Counted from the first letter of the stretch, positions 20,501-31,861 are shown. The stretch: 64,000 nucleotides of DNA from Agapetus fuscipes (GCA_951799405.1 OX637332.1:3973001-4037000); one strand, 5' to 3'. Notes: generated by a model from the sequence alone, not told the origin. Translations and numbers: made by a program.

Positions 20501-21124
20501 AACTAACACGAAAATACAAAAGCATGGTTCATAATGCACCCTCTGCTTCCATAGATAATTACAATGTTAATAATGCGCAGGCACATGTAAGTTTGCGCTT
20601 ACACATGCGTGATGCAGTATGTGTGCAAATAAAAAATCAACCAAAGCTCACGTGAACATTAACTTGCAACTGAAAACCTTGCATTGGGGTGGCATTGACA
20701 AAAGTTTTAACATCTCGGAACAAAACAACTTATTTATTTTATTTATTTATTTATAACTTTTTTTTATTTAATTTTTATTACAGAAAACAACAGCACATAC
20801 ACATAAAACAAGTAAAGATTTATAATAAATACATATAAGGCCAATAATAGTTTTCTTAAATAAAAATAATTACAATAAAAGCATGTCTACAGCAAATGTA
20901 ACAGCAAACGAAAAGAAAAGAACTTATAAAAGACCCTTACGCTAAAAGTTGCACCATGTGTACAGCTTAGTTGCTTTCTAATACAGTACCCACATACCAG
21001 AAATATGTAAATATTGTACTGAGGAATTTTTCTATATTTATTCATCTCAGCAATTTGGACTATGGATGTATTAATTCCCAAATCATCTCATTGACCCAAA
21101 TGCGTTATTATCGTCTGTTGTGTT
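20501..21124. other. Mostly unassigned stretch
   Basis: 20580-20715 is a very diverged minus-strand relative of the LINE-T 3' UTR (CACATGTAAGTTTGCGCTTACACAT, GGGGTGGCATTGACAAAAG), close to the variant at 55618-55740. The rest is AT-rich with no recognisable feature. Confidence 0.45.
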
Positions 21125-21212
21125 CAGGCCCGTATTAAGACCCCTGGGGGCCCTGGTGCAGGGAAAGTCAGGGAGCCCCCCCAGCCCACCCCCCTCCCAC
21201 CGGACCAATCAA

Positions 21213-21472
21213 AAAATCTAATCTAATCTAATTTGCAAAGATATATTGTAACATTAAGAATTCACATTATATGCATTCTCACAACCAGACACGTACAAGT
21301 TCGCGCTAACACATGCCGCATGTGGACCTACAATATAAAATCCAATCTCAAATGAACATAAGCCCTGCAACTCTTGCCAACCTTCCCTGAAACAGGAGTG
21401 ACATTGGCAAAATGAACCATTTTCTACAGCATAGGTGGTCAGCCGCATACCAACCTATAAGTTAAGGATCAT
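21213..21472 (-). repeat. LINE-T 3' end inside hAT element
   Basis: Three-unit tail, full 3' UTR, CCTATAAGTTAAGG edge. Minus strand. Confidence 0.85.
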
Positions 21473-21802
21473 CTGATTGTGATCAAAAATGATTTCTGAC
21501 GGCGTTTTAAGTTTATTTTTGGGAAACCTGTTTAGGAGTTCTACTACACTTATTGGTGGGGGTTTTTTTGTCTTTATTGTAAAAAAAATGTGCTGAAATA
21601 TTTAATATACAAGTTAATACAATTCGCTCTGAGCTTCTTTGGTCCCGGAGGCCCCTTTTGACTTAGACCCCAAAAAGTAATTGTAAGTATGTTCTTTAAC
21701 TATCTGAAAAGTCTTTGGGGGCCCCTTGGACATGATTGCCACATAATCCTGGACCCCTAACAAATTTATGTCAAATATTTTTTACAAGTCTATAAACAAT
21801 TA

Positions 21803-22035
21803 TCGGTGATATGGCCGAGGGAACCAAGTGGCTTATCTTTCTAGCGTATTTGGAATAGAATAACGTTGGTTAAATCCCCGCTTGGGTCATTTGACCATAA
21901 CTTTGATCATGGTTCAAAAGACGTCATTGGGTAATTATTAATTGATAATTCATTAAACTATATAATAATTTATTATTAATTGATGATAGCAATACCTATA
22001 TCTGTCCAGGCAAAATAGGTTGGTTAATTGCATTC
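21803..22035 (+). mobile_element. SINE-3 inside hAT element, worn
   Basis: Starts TCGGTGATATGGCCGAGGG, has a damaged B box (GTTGGTTAAATCCCC) and ends GTCCAGGCAAAATAGGTTGG. About 60 bp of AT-rich sequence interrupts the body. Confidence 0.6.
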
Positions 22036-22429
22036 TTCTTCACATATCTAATTTTTTTTAAATCTACAACGTCTCGGGGCCCTCTAGGACGCGGGGGCCC
22101 TGGTTCGGTCGCAACGCTCGAACCGACCTTAATCCGGGCCTGTTGTATTATAATATTATTATTACATGCTTTGTCAGAGAAAATGGTGCAAGAGCAAAAT
22201 ATTTCAATGTGTTTGTGTGGGTGATTATATTGTAAATTATTGTATTTTTTACGTTTACAGCCATCCATCCCACGCCGTTTCATGTTCCCAACGTTTTACA
22301 ATAAATCTGATTGAACAACGTTTCTTAATGTGACATTGTATGTAGTATAAAGCAAAAATATTAATACTTTTTCTCTGTTTGCATGAAATAAAGTATTACT
22401 ATTTCCTTTTAAATTTTACTTCTTCTTCT

Positions 22430-22645
22430 CTAGTTTCAATCCTGCGATTGGCTTGCAGCAATTTCTTTCACTCTTCTCCTCCATTATTCCCTGTCTTGTG
22501 CGGCTCTTTTAAGGTCTGCATAATATGATGAGCAGCGCACGTCCACCAACAGATTCTCTAGGTATTTTTGGCGTGGGCGTCCCCTAGAGTTGGTTCCCTT
22601 GGTCATCCCTCCATTATGGCATGCAAGAAACAAAATGTTACTACT
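22430..22645 (-). pseudogene. Retroelement RT C-terminal fragment, weak
   Basis: Minus-strand reading around 22600-22500 resembles the GRPRQKYLENLLVD part of an RT C-terminal region, with stops and shifts. Family not settled. Confidence 0.4.
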
Positions 22646-22821
22646 CGAGGCAAAGCGTTGCATTGATTAAACCTAACTAAATCATTGCTCTCGAAACCCT
22701 TGAAATACAAAAACATAATATTATACATAAACAAATACCTAGTCCTTCTCCCCTTTTAACAGTATCTACCCGAAAAACTCAACCATTTTCTCTTCCCTGT
22801 CTTTGGTTTTTACATCATTTA

Positions 22822-23056
22822 GGGACTGTTGCACCATCCTCCAATCGATATTTGATTGTTACATTAAATTTGATTGCCTAATTCTGGTAAGGACCTCGGT
22901 TAAATATTTTTCGGAAGAGGGTGATATGATGGAATTCGAACAGGAAAGATGATGTACATCAGTTGATTTACGTATATGCAACCAAATGTTTTATTTGATT
23001 GGAGAAATTATTTTAATTTTGATTTTTGTCTGATTGGAGTTTGGTGCAACAGGCCT
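22822..23056. mobile_element. PIF/Harbinger-like MITE
   Basis: Ends GGGACTGTTGCACCATCCTC and, inverted, GGCCTGTTGCACCAAACTCC followed by AATC. Flanked by TTA on the left and TTG on the right, a likely decayed 3-bp duplication. Related to 35469-35707. Confidence 0.75.
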
Positions 23057-23328
23057 TTGAAGATGGACGGATAAAGTCCGATAGCAAATAGTCATTTAGA
23101 CTCAATAAACAATAAATATAGAACTGTTTTTTATTTCATTAGATGGAGCAGGAAAAGGAGACGGTTCTGGTGGGACCATAAAGACAGCATGAACAAAGGA
23201 AGGATAGCCCGAGTCGTGGCACAGGATATACAGGACCCTTCCAAAAGATGGAAGAACAGCTGGTCTTCTGCATCGCAAGAGAGAGTTCCTAAATAAACAG
23301 ATCATAGATCTATAACAAGAGGAAGAAG

Positions 23329-23392
23329 AAGAAGCTTATTTTACCAACCGGTCCGTAGTAGACTACGGACCGGTTGGTAAAATAAGCTTCTT
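23329..23392. repeat. Perfect 64-bp palindrome
   Basis: Two 31-bp perfect arms around a 2-bp centre. Each arm contains ACCGGTCCGTAGT, which is the first part of the SINE-2 head, so the palindrome may have formed from two head-to-head SINE-2 starts. Confidence 0.9.
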
Positions 23393-23770
23393 AAGTAAGT
23401 AATAAGTGGTAACGCTTCGGACCATTGAATTTCTGGTCCGAATTCTTTGCCTTTTTGTGTAAAATGATTTAGTGAACATTTCTAGTTTAAATAAATGATA
23501 AATTCATAACAATGCATTCATAAATTTTATTTCTACATATTGCATTGACAAAAGCCTATTCGGTCTTACATGGCATTCTGTGTATTCTATTGCTACAATC
23601 AATCTCACAGAGGGTGTTTGAGGTGTGTTTACTTGCTTTTTCTGCTGTATGTGGAAAAAAGCTGACATATCGAGTGTAAGATTTGTTTGTAAGCAACAAT
23701 TATAAATTGTTGTGCCTTCACTAATAATTATTAGTAAAGACACAGGAAGAACATAATATTGTCTTATGAA
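23393..23770. other. Unassigned stretch
   Basis: Nothing recognised; a 79-codon minus-strand frame has no motif. Confidence 0.4.
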
Positions 23771-23774
23771 CTGT

Positions 23775-24030
23775 ATATAATCTATAATCTAAATTGCAAA
23801 GATATATTAACATTCAAAGATTATATAAAATGCATGCCCACAAACAGACACGTGTAAGTTCACGCTTACAAATGCTGATTGTTTACTAACAAATTAAAAT
23901 CTAAGCCTCGAATGAACATAAACCCTGCAACTTTTGACCTTCCTTGAAACAGGGGTAACATTGGCAATGTGAACCATTTTTTACATTTTGGGTGGTCAAC
24001 CTCAAACCAACCTATAAGTCAAGGAAAAAA
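23775..24030 (-). repeat. LINE-T 3' end, TTATAGA subtype
   Basis: Minus strand. Tail ATAATCTATAATCTAA in plus orientation; ends at the CCTATAAGTCAAGG edge. Confidence 0.8.
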
Positions 24031-24359
24031 ATAACATTAAAGTACTTATATAATAATAACTAAAAATACGGCCATAGGTTTAACAGCTGAAAGCAAGCTT
24101 AAATAAAATAAAAATTCGATATTATAAAAAAAATCATATAAATAGCATGTCTTATGACAAAAATATAAATACGCAATACATATGTGTGCAGTGTGATGAT
24201 GAAGGTGTTATTCTTGATGAGCAGTTATTGTAAAATATTAAAGCAAGGCTTTAAAATCATTTTATTAAAAAAACACACACTTATGTATTCTGCCAATACC
24301 TGCTATCAAAATAATTGTCTGCTTATCTCTATACATGACGTCAATGCAAGCAGGTTAAC
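24031..24359. other. Unassigned stretch
   Basis: AT-rich; no supported feature. Confidence 0.4.
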
Positions 24360-24880
24360 TTACTTAGTCAGCCACTTCTTGTCCACTGTCCAACAGTGGA
24401 CAAGATAGGCCTCCCCCATAACTCTTCAGGCGTCTCTGTCCTGGGCTCTCTGCATCTAGTCACCAGCAACTCTTTTAATATCATCTGACCATTGTGTAAG
24501 AGGCCTTCCTCTAGTTCTTTAGTCTTCACGAGGTCTACATTCTACCACTCGTTTCGTCCATCTTTGCTCGCTCAATCTGGCAACATGCCCTGCCCACGAC
24601 CACATCTGCTTTGCCACTCTTTTGACTATGTCAGTAGTAACTCTCGATCTTCTACGTTTTTCGGTATTTCGTATCCGATCTGACAGTCTTATGTGTAGCA
24701 TAGCTCATTCGTGCTTTCGTTGTGCTACACGAAATTTCCTGATAGTCAATTTGGTGAGAGTTAGTTTCTCTACTCCGTGAGTCATAACAGGCAGGACACA
24801 CTGGTCGTACATTTTCCGTTTCAGGCATTGGGGGATTTTGCTGGTGAAGATCTTCTTAAGATTGCCATAGGCCGCCCATC
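24360..24880 (-). pseudogene. LINE RT C-terminal fragment
   Basis: Minus strand encodes, with interruptions, KMYDQCVLPVMTHGVE, then MLHIRLSDRIRNTEKRRRS, VAKQMWSWAGHVARLSEQRW and a RGRPLTQWSDDIKR segment. These are the conserved blocks after the RT palm in endonuclease/RT elements. One 60-codon piece (24519-24701) is still open. No palm or tail. Confidence 0.75.
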
Positions 24881-25066
24881 CTAAAGAAGTTAACTATCTT
24901 TATTTATTTTAAATGAAATTATTCCTTGTTTCTTACAAGTCATTTCAACTTCATGAAGTTTGATTTTTTTTTTGTCATTGTCATTTTTTCTCGGCGATCA
25001 AACGTCATACATCTATACAGCTAAAAACAAATCAAATAGGATTTTTCAGTCCGCACGGCTGACTTT

Positions 25067-25150
25067 TCATTCTGGAGAGTTTCTTTCCAGGATCTGTTGC
25101 CGTGTTCTGTACGAGCTGGAGCTTCTGGACGTTTCATCCATGTCTGCGAT
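25067..25150 (-). mobile_element. PLE-type terminal repeat fragment, core lost
   Basis: CCAGGATCTGTTGCCGTGTT, GAGCTGGAGCTTCTGG and GACGTTTCATCC match the block at 41241-41300. The CUGANGA side has been replaced by an ATTT repeat, so no ribozyme core remains. Confidence 0.55.
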
Positions 25151-25744
25151 TTATTTATTTATTTAACAAATATAATATATACAGGACTGACAGTGAGACA
25201 CCAAAACGTCACAATACATATAACATTGCAGACATAATAGAACAATACACAGATACATTATTCTACGCATCTATACGTCGTTCTAATATACATACAGACT
25301 CCGATAGTAAGCTATCCACACTAGTTGTAAATATATCCAGGTGTGGGGCTGAGGAGGCCAGAGTATTGAGCAGCGACAGCGCACGCACTACCCAAGACTG
25401 ACGGAGAATATTGGTTCGGCAGGCGGGGATCGTGAAAAGATCATGATTTCGTACTCTATTATAATTGTTGGGGGCGTAAAGCTGTAGAATCCGTCCCAGT
25501 AGTGGTGAGCAATCAGTTTTTCCACGAAGTAAGTTAATTATAAATTTGAGAAGGACCATATCTCGTTACAACTCTAATGAATAGAATCCGAGATGACCCT
25601 GAAGCGATGGGCTTCTTTAGCGTGGAGGTGAAGTGATGATGAACATATTGATGAAAGTGTGAGGAAAAGCTTACTTTTAACAAATAATTAGTTGGTTTGT
25701 ACCATAAAAACAACCGTGCGACGTCGCGTAGCATGTTTTTAGTA
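25151..25744. other. Unassigned stretch
   Basis: Frames of 71-99 codons overlap on both strands here. None shows a motif. 25263-25559 (minus) is the longest but has no family resemblance I can see. Confidence 0.4.
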
Positions 25745-26130
25745 TCCACGTATCACAGTATCCAAGTATGGCCTGAAAACAAAAGGGCTCACTCAGTATA
25801 GCGCCAACAGACTGAGGACTTACCAAAGAGCCATTGAAAGGAGGATGCTAGGGATCAGCCTCATTAAAAGGGTTCCCAACCTGGAGATCAGCAGACGCAC
25901 TTTTGTCACAGATGTATTACAGCCCAGTTGGGCAAAAAACATCATCCAATGGCGACCCAGGATGTCAAACGGGAAGTAGGGAGACTCCAACAAAGGTGGT
26001 TGGATGACACCAAGGGAACTTCAGGTAGACGATAACGGAACACAACAGCTGATTGAAGAGCATGGAGAAAAATTTACGAGGTCTTCACCCTGGAGAGGAC
26101 TGAGAAAGGCTGAGGAGGAAGAAAAATGAT
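25745..26130 (+). pseudogene. LINE-R RT C-terminal fragment
   Basis: Plus-strand sibling of 1-360: YGLKTKGLTQYSANRLRTYQ, then AIERRMLGISLIKRVPNL and a DVLQ..W region, ending near CTGGAGAGGACTGAGAAAGG. Several shifts. Confidence 0.7.
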
Positions 26131-26471
26131 ACCTCTGAGCATAAAAATATAATAGGTGCTCGCCTACTTGTGGTACCGTCTAAGCCTGTAAAAAACCTTA
26201 ATTGATAGTATATATTGCTTATGCTTCAAGTCTTTTGATATTCATCAAGCATAATATGCTTAATAAATTTCTGTATCATTCCTACAATCAGCTGTTTAAT
26301 ATTTTAATTTAAATGTTAATCATCCTTGTTTTTTTATACGTTTTAAAATCAACACAAAAAGCATAGGTAGGTATTATTACACCAATAACTCATTTTACTC
26401 TGACAGAGTTTGTTTCCTTTTAACACAATATTTCACAGTTACCAACTTAAACGAAGGCCGTATTTTAATGT

Positions 26472-26733
26472 TGTGAGGGTTTTTCTTCTGTCCTGCTGAT
26501 TGACACAATTAATAATATAACATACACACTTTAATATGTTTACTTTTATTTCTTTCACAATGTATACACAATTAACCACAGCACAATAATATTCTTTATT
26601 CTTAATTACACAGGCTTGTGGCTATCCCGCCAGGCAAGCTTCTCTTCCCTTTCTGCCTTCCTTTGTTTTCCTTTTCATTCAAATTTAAATCTCATGTTCC
26701 ATTTTACCTAACAAACAAATCCATCTCGTTACA
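26472..26733 (-). repeat. 3' LTR of the Ty3/gypsy element
   Basis: 262 bp. Minus strand begins TGTAACGAGATGG and ends ACCCTCACA. Contains AATAAAGAATATT as a possible polyadenylation signal. Its first 44 bp equal 29950-29993. Confidence 0.9.
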
Positions 26734-27486
26734 ATACACCTCCTTCCTCTCATAAAAAAAAACATTCCCAATTTTTTTTTTTCTTTTTTTTTTTTTACAA
26801 TGAGTAAATAATGTATCATAATGCTCAGCCGGCGCCACATATTTTGTTTTATTTTAAGGATAAATTTCAAAAATATGAAAATAAAAAAAAACCTGTTTCT
26901 GATACATTATTCAGTCATTAATACCTTTTTTAACAATAACAGTTATTTTCATACTAAAATTAATATATTTTTTTTTTTTAACACAAATTTCATATTCAAT
27001 ATTATAAACAAATATTTGTTTTTTTTTTTTTTAATACTTAATTCAACAATTCAAAATAATCAAATAACAATACATAATAAACATTCACCAGTTTATTAAT
27101 CAATTCATTAAAATAACTTTTTTTTTTTATATATACTTAATTCAACAATTCAAAATAATCAAATAACAATACATAATAAACATTCACCAGTTAATTAATC
27201 AATTCATTAAAATAACTTTTTTTTTTTTAAACATGTATCACATCTTTCCCAATATTTAAATTTATTTCAAATTTATTTTTCATTAATAAATTTATCAGTC
27301 CACAATTTTTTTTTTTAAAAACTTTACCTTCATATGTAATACTTTGTTTAATTTATGTTTCATACCTTCATTCATGCAATATTTCATAATTCATTCTTTC
27401 ACTGATCACTTTTATATCAACTTTCACCGTATCATTCATCACCTCAAATTTTTCATACACATGAAAATATGTTTTTTTTTTTTTTT
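26734..27486 (-). other. AT-rich region between pol and 3' LTR
   Basis: No env-like frame. Contains a purine tract next to the LTR, several T tracts and a 99-bp tandem duplication at 27034-27231. Confidence 0.7.
27034..27231. repeat. 99-bp tandem duplication, two copies
   Basis: Copies 27034-27132 and 27133-27231, both starting ATACTTAATTCAACAATTC, differing by one base and T-tract length. The duplication is recent. Confidence 0.85.
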
Positions 27487-29955
27487 TTAATCTAATTTGA
27501 TTATGTCCTTGATGTGATATTTATTTATAACATTTGTGTCTATATCTTTTAATACATAGACTATCTTGCTAACTTTCTTTTCTATTCTGGCTTTGACAAA
27601 TTTTGGAGCCAACTTTGTACAGAAGTATTTCCCTGCATTTGATTGTATGAAATTTTTACGCCATACAATATCCCCTTGATCATAGACACGATTTGATCTA
27701 CCTTTATTATAATAATTTGCATTTTTATTATATGCATCCCATAAATTTTCTGTTACAATTTTGTATAATGTGTTTAATTCCTTCATTTTATCTTTATGCA
27801 TATCTCTATATTTATCTAAATCTTCCTTTGATTCTATTTCATCATTTACTATTTCACCATGAATTTCACCATTTAGTACAATCTCCCTACCTCTTGCTAA
27901 TACATTAGGTGTGTATCCTGTTGCTAAATTGACTGTATTATTTATTATGCTTTGTACTGAATCTAAGAAAGTATCCCATTTTCTTTGTTCATTTTCAACA
28001 AAAATAGCTAATGTGTATCCTATTGTTCTATTATATGTCTCTACATTATTGCACATGGGAGTATATAAAGTTGTATAAAATATTTTCTGTACTCCATATG
28101 AGTACATAAAATCTTTAAATGCATTAGACTTTAAATTCTTTCCATTATCTGTTATTATCGTTTGCGGTACTCCTTCTGTTAAAAATATTTTATTTTCTAT
28201 TAATTTTACTATTTCTTCTGTAGTAGCTCTTCTTAAAGGAAATAACCAACAATATTTGGTAAAAACATCTATTATTGATAATATATGTATATAGCCCGTA
28301 CTTGATTTTGGTAATGGTCCTATCAAATCAATACTCAGCATTTTTAACGGTCTATCCACTCTTTTTCTATTTTCCATTTTTCCTGCTGGAGGTAAATTAT
28401 TCGGCTTATACATTTTACATTTTTGACATTTATTTATAAAACTTTTTATATCTGCATACATATTTTTCCAATAGTAACATCTTGATATGTATTTATAAGT
28501 TTTAAAAATACCTGCATGTCCATTATCATGATGATTCTTTATTATAGTTAATCTATTGTCTATAATAGGTATCTCTTTCCAATTATATTCCTCTGTGAAA
28601 GGATTATCATCATTCATTAGTTTAAATAATTTATTATCTACCATTTTGAATTTTTTGTATTTGTATGGTGTTTTTGTACATCCTTCTGCAATATTATTAT
28701 ACCAAGGATCTGCAATATTTGAATTTATTACTTCCATTTCTTTAGTACCAGGAATCCTAGATAATACATCTGGCACTGTATGTTCTTTCCCTTTTCTATG
28801 CTCAATCTCAAATTCATACTGTGAAAGTCTCATGGCCCATCTTGCTAATCTACCTGTTGGATTTGATATTTTATTCAAGAATTTTAATGCCATATGATCA
28901 GTTATTACCTTGAATTTCATCCCATCTAGATAAGATCGAAAATGTTCAATTGACTCTACAATGGCAAGAAGCTCACGTTCTGACGTCGAATAGTTTTGTT
29001 CTCTAACTGTCAAACTTCTTGAAAAATATGCTATTGGCTTTTCGGACCCATTGATATTTTGGTTTAATACTGAAGCTACTTGATTTTTACTGGCATCAGT
29101 GTGTAAAAAAAAATCTTTTGTGAAATCCGGACATATTAATACAGGGGCTGTGCTTAAGGCTAATTTTAAATTATTAAATGCATCCTCAGATTCTTTTGAC
29201 CAATTAAAATTGTTCTGACCTTTTTTACCTCTCAATAATTTATTTAGTGGATATGATATCTCACTGCAGTTTCGTATAACTTTTCTATAAAATCCTACCA
29301 AACCTAAAAACATTCGTAGTTGTTTTACATTTTTCGGTGAAGGATATTCCTCTATAATCTTGACTTTATTTGAATCTGGACTTAATCCATTTTCATCAAT
29401 GATGTATCCCAAATATTTTAAACTATCTTTGCAAAATTCACATTTTGAAAATTTTACCGTTAACCCTGCTTCTTGTAATATATTTTTAACTTGTTTTAAT
29501 AAATTTAAATGTGAATTAAAATCTTCATTAATAATAATTAAGTCATCGATATAACAAAATATGTTAGTATCAAATTTAGGTCCAAATAATTTGTCTAATA
29601 AACGCTGTGTTTCAGAACTTGAATTTTTTAAACCGAACGGCATTTTTGTGAATTGAAACAACCCTCTATTTGGTACGACGAAGGCAGTTTTTTCTTTGGA
29701 CGATTCTTCTAGTGGAATTTGCCAAAACGCCTTGCTTAAATCTATTGAAGAGATATATTTGGCATTTCGTAAATTTGCTAAAACTTGATTTAAATTTGGA
29801 ATGGGATAGTTATCTCGTTTTGTTACTTCATTGAGTCTTCTAGAGTCCAAACAAAATCTAGGCGTTCCATCCTTTTTAATTACAATCACAACAGGACTGG
29901 ACCACGAAGATTTGGATTGTTCAACTATACCTTCTTTTAACATTTTATCTCTCAT
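27487..29955 (-). CDS. Ty3/gypsy pol fragment: RT, RNase H, integrase
   Basis: An uninterrupted 822-codon frame. It is the enzymatic core that copies element RNA to DNA and joins it to the chromosome. RT: KDGTPRFCLDSRRLN at about 28, LSKAFWQIPL at 73, and YIDD at 135-138. RNase H: HTDAS (D287), SEREL (E328), TDHMALKF (D353). Integrase zinc knuckle: histidines near 475-480 and cysteines 510 and 513. Integrase core: D543, D603 and E639, a D,D(35)E spacing. No chromodomain is visible. The first methionine lies inside what should be continuous pol, and about 30 nt upstream is LTR sequence, so gag and protease are absent because of the deletion. The intact frame suggests recent insertion or a need for little time to decay. 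Alone it could not form particles; supply in trans by full copies is an inference. Confidence 0.9.
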   Translation of the reverse strand: MRDKMLKEGIVEQSKSSWSSPVVIVIKKDGTPRFCLDSRRLNEVTKRDNYPIPNLNQVLANLRNAKYISSIDLSKAFWQIPLEESSKEKTAFVVPNRGLFQFTKMPFGLKNSSSETQRLLDKLFGPKFDTNIFCYIDDLIIINEDFNSHLNLLKQVKNILQEAGLTVKFSKCEFCKDSLKYLGYIIDENGLSPDSNKVKIIEEYPSPKNVKQLRMFLGLVGFYRKVIRNCSEISYPLNKLLRGKKGQNNFNWSKESEDAFNNLKLALSTAPVLICPDFTKDFFLHTDASKNQVASVLNQNINGSEKPIAYFSRSLTVREQNYSTSERELLAIVESIEHFRSYLDGMKFKVITDHMALKFLNKISNPTGRLARWAMRLSQYEFEIEHRKGKEHTVPDVLSRIPGTKEMEVINSNIADPWYNNIAEGCTKTPYKYKKFKMVDNKLFKLMNDDNPFTEEYNWKEIPIIDNRLTIIKNHHDNGHAGIFKTYKYISRCYYWKNMYADIKSFINKCQKCKMYKPNNLPPAGKMENRKRVDRPLKMLSIDLIGPLPKSSTGYIHILSIIDVFTKYCWLFPLRRATTEEIVKLIENKIFLTEGVPQTIITDNGKNLKSNAFKDFMYSYGVQKIFYTTLYTPMCNNVETYNRTIGYTLAIFVENEQRKWDTFLDSVQSIINNTVNLATGYTPNVLARGREIVLNGEIHGEIVNDEIESKEDLDKYRDMHKDKMKELNTLYKIVTENLWDAYNKNANYYNKGRSNRVYDQGDIVWRKNFIQSNAGKYFCTKLAPKFVKARIEKKVSKIVYVLKDIDTNVINKYHIKDIIKLD

Positions 29956-29993
29956 GTTCCATTTTACCTAACAAACAAATCCATCTCGTTACA
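29950..29993 (-). repeat. 44-bp remnant of 5' LTR
   Basis: Identical to 26690-26733. It breaks directly into the pol frame after CATGAGA. Confidence 0.9.
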
Positions 29994-30132
29994 ATGTTTA
30001 AATAAAAAAATCACCAAGTTTTTAATTTTTCTTCAAATGGTGCAATTTTATTCATCTTCTATTTGTTACATGTAAGAGAATTTTAATATATTTTGATTCA
30101 AGCAATAAAAATGCAAATGCAACTAAGCAACA

Positions 30133-30440
30133 AATATAAAGGAACTTCTTGCCGCAACATCCCCGAAGGTATTCGAATGTGGTGAGTGAAACCTATTTAT
30201 TTTTACGGGTAAGGGGGCCAGCCTTACGCCAACCACTTCAGTTGAAGTGGGGGAATCCCAGCTCCCGAAGGGGCTGGTTCTCATTTCTTGTGAAGGCTGA
30301 GTAAACCTTGTCGGTATTTCATTTTGGGTTTTTCATAAACACCGAAACGGGAAATAATTTCTAACACCTTCAATAGGATTCAAGCCCAAGCTCTGGGCAT
30401 GGAATACAAGCACTCTACCAAGTGAGCTATCGACCGGACA
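30133..30440 (-). mobile_element. SINE-1, complete
   Basis: Minus-strand copy with a full body, including the GGTGTTTATGAAAAACCC block that the composites at 36335 and 53372 lack. A and B boxes recognisable with a few changes. Confidence 0.85.
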
Positions 30441-30446
30441 AGCAAT

Positions 30447-30835
30447 CTATAATCTAAGCTGCAAAGATATGTTTACATTTAAGGCTCAAATTTAATGCAT
30501 GCCCGCAGACAGGCACATGTACATAGGTTCGCGCCTACACATTCTGGATGTGTGTATTCAAATAAGCAAAACCTCACATGAACATAAACCTTGCAACTCC
30601 TGCCGCCGTTCCCTGAACCGAGGTGGCATTGGCAATAGTGAACCGATTTTTACAGCATGAGTGGTCAGCCTCATACCAACCTATCAGTCAAGGAGCACAC
30701 AAAAAATTAAAAAATATTTACAAAAATTCTGAATTAAACACATAACAGATCCAAATTAAAATAAAGTACAATTAAACTTAGAATTAATGCCCTAGCCGCC
30801 ATTGTTGCAAATCAACCGCCATTTCTTTTGGTCCT
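30447..30835 (-). mobile_element. LINE-T 3' end with RT last codons, old
   Basis: TTATAGA-type tail, diverged 3' UTR (CATGAACATAAACCTTGCAA) and the RT end (AACCGCCATTTCTTTTGGTCC in plus). Minus strand. Confidence 0.75.
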
Positions 30836-31339
30836 GATTTGAAATTTTCCGTTAGAAAGTAAAATCGAGAGCGAATTTCGAAAAAAATTTTTTTTTACAT
30901 TAAACAAAATAGGACGGTAGGTTGGTACCCGTGGTCGAAAAATGCGTGTTTTTTGGCGCGTTCACTCAAAAGAAAGCGACACTACATAATTTCAATTTTT
31001 AATTATTGCAAGTACCTTGTGATTACCAAAAAAACAGTGTGCCAATTTCTTTGTTATTTCATACCTTTCTATGCGAGCGATTTAAATAGTATAACTTCGT
31101 GTACTGAATATACTATTTTTCACTAATTGGTAGTGTTGTGCTCAACTATTTTCTAGTGTTTTCATCAATATGTGACAAAAAAAAAATCAGCGAAATCTGT
31201 TTTTTTTTAAAATGCATTCCCATATGTTGTGCAATAACTCAGTAAATGTTCATTTTCGTTAGTTTTTTATTAAATTTAGGAGAAATTTCCTTTTTCTTTG
31301 TTAAAATTATGTTTATTGTAATAATGAATTTTATGTAAT
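30836..31339. other. Unassigned stretch
   Basis: AT-rich; no feature found. Confidence 0.4.
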
Positions 31340-31592
31340 AAATTCCTTGACTTATAGGTTGGTATGAGGCTGACCACCCATACTGTAAAAAATGGTTCAC
31401 TTTGCCAATGTCACCCTTGTTTCAGGGAATGTCGGCAAGAGTTGCAGGGCTTATGTTCATTTGCGGTTTGGATTTTATTTGTAAGTACACAATCAGCATT
31501 TGTAAGCGCGAACTACACGTGTTTGTTTGTGGGCATACATCTGAGAGCTTTGAATGAATATATCCTTGCAACTTAGATTATAGATTATAGAT
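31340..31592 (+). repeat. LINE-T 3' end, TTATAGA subtype
   Basis: Starts exactly at AATTCCTTGACTTATAGG and ends TTAGATTATAGATTATAG. No coding part. Confidence 0.85.
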
Positions 31593-31674
31593 GAGGTACG
31601 CAGGTGAATCGGCATAGAAAATTTTGTATCGTCACCCGGCCGGGTTTCTAGGAAAAACTTATGCAAATATTTTG

Positions 31675-31765
31675 ATTTAGGTTGCTTGGGACGGTAGTCA
31701 CATACAAGACTGACGTTTACTAGCTAAAAAAATGTCCCACATTCAAAAATGTTCGGACCACATTT
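31675..31765 (+). repeat. Unclassified short repeat
   Basis: CACATACAAGACTGACGTTT and neighbours are shared with 35738-35800. Origin unknown. Confidence 0.45.
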
Positions 31766-31861
31766 ATTTTCACTTTTTTTTGTAATCCCTAAATGACTTT
31801 AACGTTAAAAAGTATCGTTTTTAATGATTTGAGGACCGAAAACATTCGTAATTTGTAATAT

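Larger units (their letters stand above)
21125..22142. mobile_element. hAT-like non-autonomous element, nested
   Basis: Left end CAGGCCCGTATTAAGACC; inverted right end CAGGCCCGGATTAAGG. These are the same termini as 9847-10646. Flanks TTGTGTT and TTGTATT look like a mutated target duplication. GGGGGCCC-rich ends enclose a LINE-T end and a SINE-3. No transposase frame. Confidence 0.7.
26472..29993 (-). mobile_element. Ty3/gypsy element with internal deletion
   Basis: Bounded by TG..CA ends and a perfect 4-bp target duplication ATGT (26468-26471 and 29994-29997). On the minus strand it reads: 44-bp remnant of the 5' LTR (29993-29950), directly joined to the RT of pol, then RNase H and integrase, an AT-rich tail region, a purine-rich tract (AGAGGAAGGAGG), and a complete 3' LTR. 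The rest of the 5' LTR, primer site, gag and protease are missing. Confidence 0.9.

Noticed and set aside
25102..25559. Pair of overlapping 98-99 codon frames as a host exon
   Set aside because: No splice-flanked coding signal or family resemblance. The left edge lies in a PLE-type repeat.
26734..27486. Possible envelope gene behind the Ty3/gypsy pol
   Set aside because: The region is AT-rich with T tracts and a tandem duplication, and has no frame on the element strand.
28556..28897. 113-codon plus-strand frame
   Set aside because: Shadow of the Ty3/gypsy pol frame on the opposite strand.
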